Shown: positions 60,952 to 64,000 of the stretch, piece by piece
Layout of the letters: each line of letters starts with the position of its first letter
Numbering within the stretch: position 1 is the first letter of the stretch
From: Actinomyces sp. Marseille-P3109
Lineage (GTDB): Bacteria > Actinomycetota > Actinomycetes > Actinomycetales > Actinomycetaceae
NCBI RefSeq assembly: GCF_900323545.1
Contig: NZ_OOHN01000008.1
Location: 79,940-143,939 of the forward strand
Direction of reading: 5' to 3'
Length of the DNA: 64,000 nucleotides
The notes under the pieces: generated by a model
What the model was told of the DNA's origin: nothing
Database searches by the model: none
The model's input: only the letters and a program-made list of their open reading frames with translations
Translations under genes and position numbers: made by a program

Positions 60952-61778
60952 CGTGCCACCGCCTGTGCGTGCTGAGAGCTGCCGGTGTGCTGGACGTGCT
61001 TGGGGGCGAAGGAGATGTTGCCCTCGAAGGGCGCGTCCTTGGTGGAGGCCAGGATCTCGGCCAGGTGCATGATGCGCACCCCGGAGTTGACGCGTGACAG
61101 GCCACCGCCGATGTGCATGAGGCAGGAGTAGTCGCCGGCGCACAGGACCTCGGCGCGCGTGGACATCACGTTGCTCATCTTGTCGGCGAGCATCGCGGTG
61201 GAGGTCTCGGAGTTCTTCATGGAGAAGGTGCCGCCGAAGCCGCAGCAGACCTCGGCGTCGGGCAGGTCGATGAGGGTGAGGGCCTCGACTGCCTTGAGGA
61301 GGCGGTAGGGGCGGTCGGCGACCTTGGCGATGCGCAGCGAGTGGCAGGTGGGGTGGTAGGTGACCGTGTGCGGGAAGTAGGCGCCCACGTCCTCGGTGCC
61401 CAGGACATCGATGAGCAGCTCGGTGAGGTCGTAGGTGTGGGCGGCGATCTGCTCGACCCGCTTGGCCAGGGCCGTGTCGCCCACGTGTTCGGCCACGAGG
61501 CCCTGCTCGTGGCGGGCGGCTCCAGTGCACGAGCCCGAGGGGATGACGATCGCGTCCCACTCGCCGTCGAGCACGGGGGAGAAGGTGTCCACGTGGTTGC
61601 GGGTGATCTTGGCGGCCTGCTTGAAGTAGCCGGTGTTGGCGTGCATCTGGCCGCAGCAGACCTGTCCCTCGGGGAAGCAGACCTGGTGGCCGAGCCGCTC
61701 CAGGATGGTGACGGTTGCCTGCGCTGCCTGCGGGAACATGGTGTCCGCAAGACAGGTGGCGAAAAGGGCGATTCGCAC
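60948..61778 (-). CDS. lutA: Lactate utilization protein A, iron-sulfur
   Basis: Protein of 276 residues of the CCG-domain family (LutA/YkgE/GlcF). Two CCG motifs are visible, C-C-G-Q-M-H and C-C-G-F-G-G, which bind an iron-sulfur centre. The GTG at 61778 gives the family N-terminus R-I-A-L-F-A-T-C-L-A-D and has GGAGG 6 nt upstream; a longer frame to 61814 is discarded. First gene of lutABC. No LutR or lactate permease gene is next to it. Confidence 0.94.
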   Translation of the reverse strand: MRIALFATCLADTMFPQAAQATVTILERLGHQVCFPEGQVCCGQMHANTGYFKQAAKITRNHVDTFSPVLDGEWDAIVIPSGSCTGAARHEQGLVAEHVGDTALAKRVEQIAAHTYDLTELLIDVLGTEDVGAYFPHTVTYHPTCHSLRIAKVADRPYRLLKAVEALTLIDLPDAEVCCGFGGTFSMKNSETSTAMLADKMSNVMSTRAEVLCAGDYSCLMHIGGGLSRVNSGVRIMHLAEILASTKDAPFEGNISFAPKHVQHTGSSQHAQAVAR

Positions 61779-62218
61779 GATATGCCTCCACGACGTCGTA
61801 GCTGAGACTTTCACGAGGGCCGCCCCGGACTTCCTGCGCAGGGGCAGGACATGTGCGGCCTCGGCTGTGTCTCAGGCTACGGCTCGGCGGTGGCACTCAT
61901 CTGACGACGACGCTCTCCCGGTCGGTTGGTTCCGCTCTCCGAGGTGGTTTTCCCTTGAGGTGGCAAGGATCTGTGTGGGGTGAGGGTGGGCTGAGCAGGG
62001 GGTGTCCGCGGCGTGTGGGAGGTAAGTCCTAAACGCGGATTTCGTTATGGATCACTGCTGTTATCCGCCTCGGGGGCGCGGGGTGCTTCTGATGGGCGCG
62101 CGGGTGTCGCTGTCGGGGACGTGGGGCTCGACGCCATCGTCGAAACGGCTAGTGGAGTGCGTGGTGTTTCTCGGACAGGGGGAGTTTTTCTTCCCGTGAG
62201 TCGATAGGATGGAGACCA
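61779..62218. other. Region between lutA and the insertion sequences
   Basis: About 440 bp with the lut promoter on the left and the left flank of an IS3-type element on the right. No gene is supported; short frames lack start signals. I could not identify the IS terminal repeat. Confidence 0.4.
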
Positions 62219-62899
62219 TGCCAGCAGCGAAATACTCGGAGGAGTTCAAGGCCCAGGTCGTGCGTGAGGTCACCCGTTAAGGACCGCACGATAGCCTCGG
62301 TAGCAGCCTCGTACGATCCCCAGGCCCAGACGGTAGGTAACTGGGTCGCCAGATACAGAAAAGATCATGCCACCGACCAGGACCGCCAGAAAGCCTCCGA
62401 GTCAGTCGAGATCGCAAAGTTAAAGGCAGAGGTTCGTGAGGTGCGTCAGGAGAACGAGTTCCTGAAAAAGCGGCCGCCTGGCTTGCGAAGGAACGACCGT
62501 GACCGAGCACTTGCGAGCTCGGGGCCGCGAAGAAGGCCATTACCCCACCTCCTCGATGTGCCGATGGGCAGAAGTGTCGAGGCCCTGCTACTACTCCTGG
62601 CGCGACCGGTCTCAGTGCGCCACCGCCTTCAGAAGAGAAGAGCTGGCCGTCATGATTAAGGACGCTTTTGCCGACTCCGACGGCACCTACGGGTACCGAA
62701 GGATCCAGGCCTACCTGGAGAGGCATGGCGTGAGAGTGGACGGCGCCACGATCCGCTCCATCATGAGGGAGCTGGGTCTTGAGGCCGCGCAGCCACGGGC
62801 GAAGGTCCGTACTACCGTGCCGGCCGAGGACCTCGATGAGCGCTCCGACCTGGTGGGGCGCGACTTCACTGCCGACAAGCCTGGGCGTAAGTGGTGCGG
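62219..62899 (+). mobile_element. IS3 family element, degenerate, 3' end cut off
   Basis: OrfA begins at ATG 62219 with M-P-A-A-K-Y-S-E-E-F-K-A-Q-V-V-R-E-V-T and is broken after 20 codons by one extra T (stop TAA at 62277-62279). The second frame continues D-R-T-I-A-S-V-A-A-S-Y-D and Q-T-V-G-N-W-V to E-N-E-F-L-K-K. There the A-run is A5, not A6, and the frame shifts again. OrfB (from about 62499) has the HTH_21 part G-Y-R-R-I-Q-A-Y-L and stops at the start of the DDE domain (A-D-K-P-G-R-K-W-C-G), where the next element begins. No active transposase can result. Confidence 0.85.
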
Positions 62900-64000
62900 A
62901 CCTGAGTTGGCTCATTTAGTGTCGTGGTGGATGTTGTGGAGGGCTTGGTTGAGGTCGGGTGGGAGAGGGTCAGCGGCTGTGAGGGTGTGTCCGGCGATGT
63001 TGATGGTGATGGTGCGGTAGCGGCGTGCGGTGGTGATCAGGCGTCTGATGGACCAGCCGGTGGTGGTCTCCAGCCAGCGGGCCATGGCAAGGGCTGCGGT
63101 GACGATGGTCAGGTGGGCCTCGATGGACTGGCGCAGGTGGTGGTAGATGGGGCGTGTTCTCAGGTCGGACTTGGACATGCGCAAAGGACTTCTCGATGTT
63201 GTACAGGCGGTGGTAGGCGCTGATGACTGTCTCGGGGTCGGGGTTGGGCAGGTTGGTGACGTAGCCCTTCCACCCGGCCAGGGTGCGGGCCCTTTTCTCC
63301 AGGTCGCGGTTGATGCTCCGGGTGGCGCCCGACAGGTGCACGAAGCGGTTGCGCTTGACGGGGATCTTTCCTGCGACGGCTTTCTCGGCCTTGGCGACCT
63401 GGGTGTCGATCCCGCGTAGGGTGCGTCGGGCTCTGTCGGCGCTGTAGCGGTAGTAGATGGTCTCGTCGCGGCGCTGGTCACTGGGGCCGGCGGGCCAGGG
63501 CTGGGACTCGGGGTCAGCCCGTCGGGGACGTCCTGGTCGGGGTGGTTGTCGTGCCAGGAGCTGATCACGTGGGGGACGCGTGAGGTGCGTGAACCCAGCA
63601 CGTAGGACAGGCCGGCTCTGGCCAGGGCCTGCCTGTTGGCGGCGCTGATCATTCCGGCGTCAGACACGACCACCACGTCGTCGAGGCTGTAGGCGTCCAT
63701 GAAGTCGTTGATCATCGGGATCATGGTGGCGGTCTCGGCCTTGTTGCCCTCGAAGGCCCCGGCCCGCAGAGGGAACCCTGTCTCGTCAGTGAGCAGCCCT
63801 ACCGTGATCTGCGGCTCCAGGCGTCTTTCCTTGGACAAGCCCGGCTCACGCAAGGCCGTCGGCCTTGTCGGTCTCGAAGTACAGGGTCGTCACGTCGAAC
63901 AGGACCAGCCAGGCCCGGCCGATGCGGGCGTACCCGGCCAGCAGGCGTGACAGGTTCCGGGTGAAGTCCTCAGCGGCGTAGCTGGGCAGATGACGCTTGA
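62900..64000 (-). mobile_element. IS1634 family element, transposase pseudogene, runs off the window
   Basis: Minus-strand transposase with IS4-superfamily features: first Asp in L-F-D-V-T-T-L-Y-F-E (about 63890), second in V-V-V-S-D-A-G-M-I, and the Glu in Y-N-I-E-K-S-F followed by R-M-S-K-S-D-L-R-T-R-P-I-Y-H-H-L. Three single-base shifts break it: an extra G near 63856, a missing G near 63520 and an extra G near 63187. The stop is at 62912. The left end of the element lies near 62900, beginning about CCTGAGTTGGCTC. The 5' part of the gene is beyond the window. Confidence 0.85.

Noticed and set aside
62013..62207. Small frame left of the IS3 element
   Set aside because: No ribosome-binding site, no family likeness and composition of non-coding DNA.

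Overview
The window reads as chromosome of a high-GC Gram-positive actinobacterium, most probably an oral-type Actinomyces. Supporting signs are strong G/C bias at third codon positions, many GTG starts, an LPXTG-anchored surface protein, DtxR-type iron boxes, and the actinobacterial gene order dacB - zinc metalloprotease - hpt - ftsH - folE ... folP - folB/K - DUF3180 - PH - PH ... panC - panD - lysS. The genus is inferred from content and order, not from a database search.

Layout. 1-9429: cell-wall, purine-salvage, FtsH and folate housekeeping genes, interrupted after hpt by an LPXTG protein with an inactivated NlpC-like fold and by about 2 kb of decayed DNA that includes a ruined copy of that protein's anchor. 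9479-16165: accessory block between folE and folP with YvaD, two SMR transporters, a NarL-type two-component system and an FtsX/LolD-type ABC exporter. 16549-28036: folP, a FolB-FolK fusion with very long low-complexity segments, DUF3180, two PH-domain membrane proteins, an inverted Rossmann/DUF2520 gene, panC, panD and lysS. A repeat-rich 600 bp gap lies before panC. 28087-37096: a DivIVA-like gene frameshifted in a C10 run, a PadR-controlled ABC exporter, and an iron-siderophore uptake operon behind an iron box. 37277-49041: a catabolic module with gabT, gdh and gabD on the minus strand, diverging from a PucR regulator, followed by aminobutyraldehyde dehydrogenase, a universal stress protein, an APC permease and a class III aminotransferase. 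49195-61778: a ClbS/DfsB-like protein, two tandem POT peptide transporters, an LldD-type lactate dehydrogenase, an OmpA-domain lipoprotein, a mannitol dehydrogenase family enzyme and lutABC. 62219-64000: an IS3-type element cut by an IS1634-type element, both degenerate.

How the genes work together. FolE, FolP and FolB/K cover most of dihydropteroate synthesis, and PanC/PanD supply pantothenate. The central module can be read as putrescine-derived aminobutyraldehyde to GABA (PatD), then succinate semialdehyde (GabT), then succinate (GabD). Glutamate dehydrogenase in the same operon recycles the amino acceptor and releases ammonium. LldD and LutABC give two lactate-oxidation routes, and the POT pair imports peptides, which fits an asaccharolytic, cross-feeding lifestyle in a biofilm.

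Several genes (response regulator, folP, panC, panD, lysS, padR) have a TANNNT -10 hexamer only 6-8 nt before the start codon and look leaderless. I saw no rRNA, tRNA, CRISPR array or prophage.
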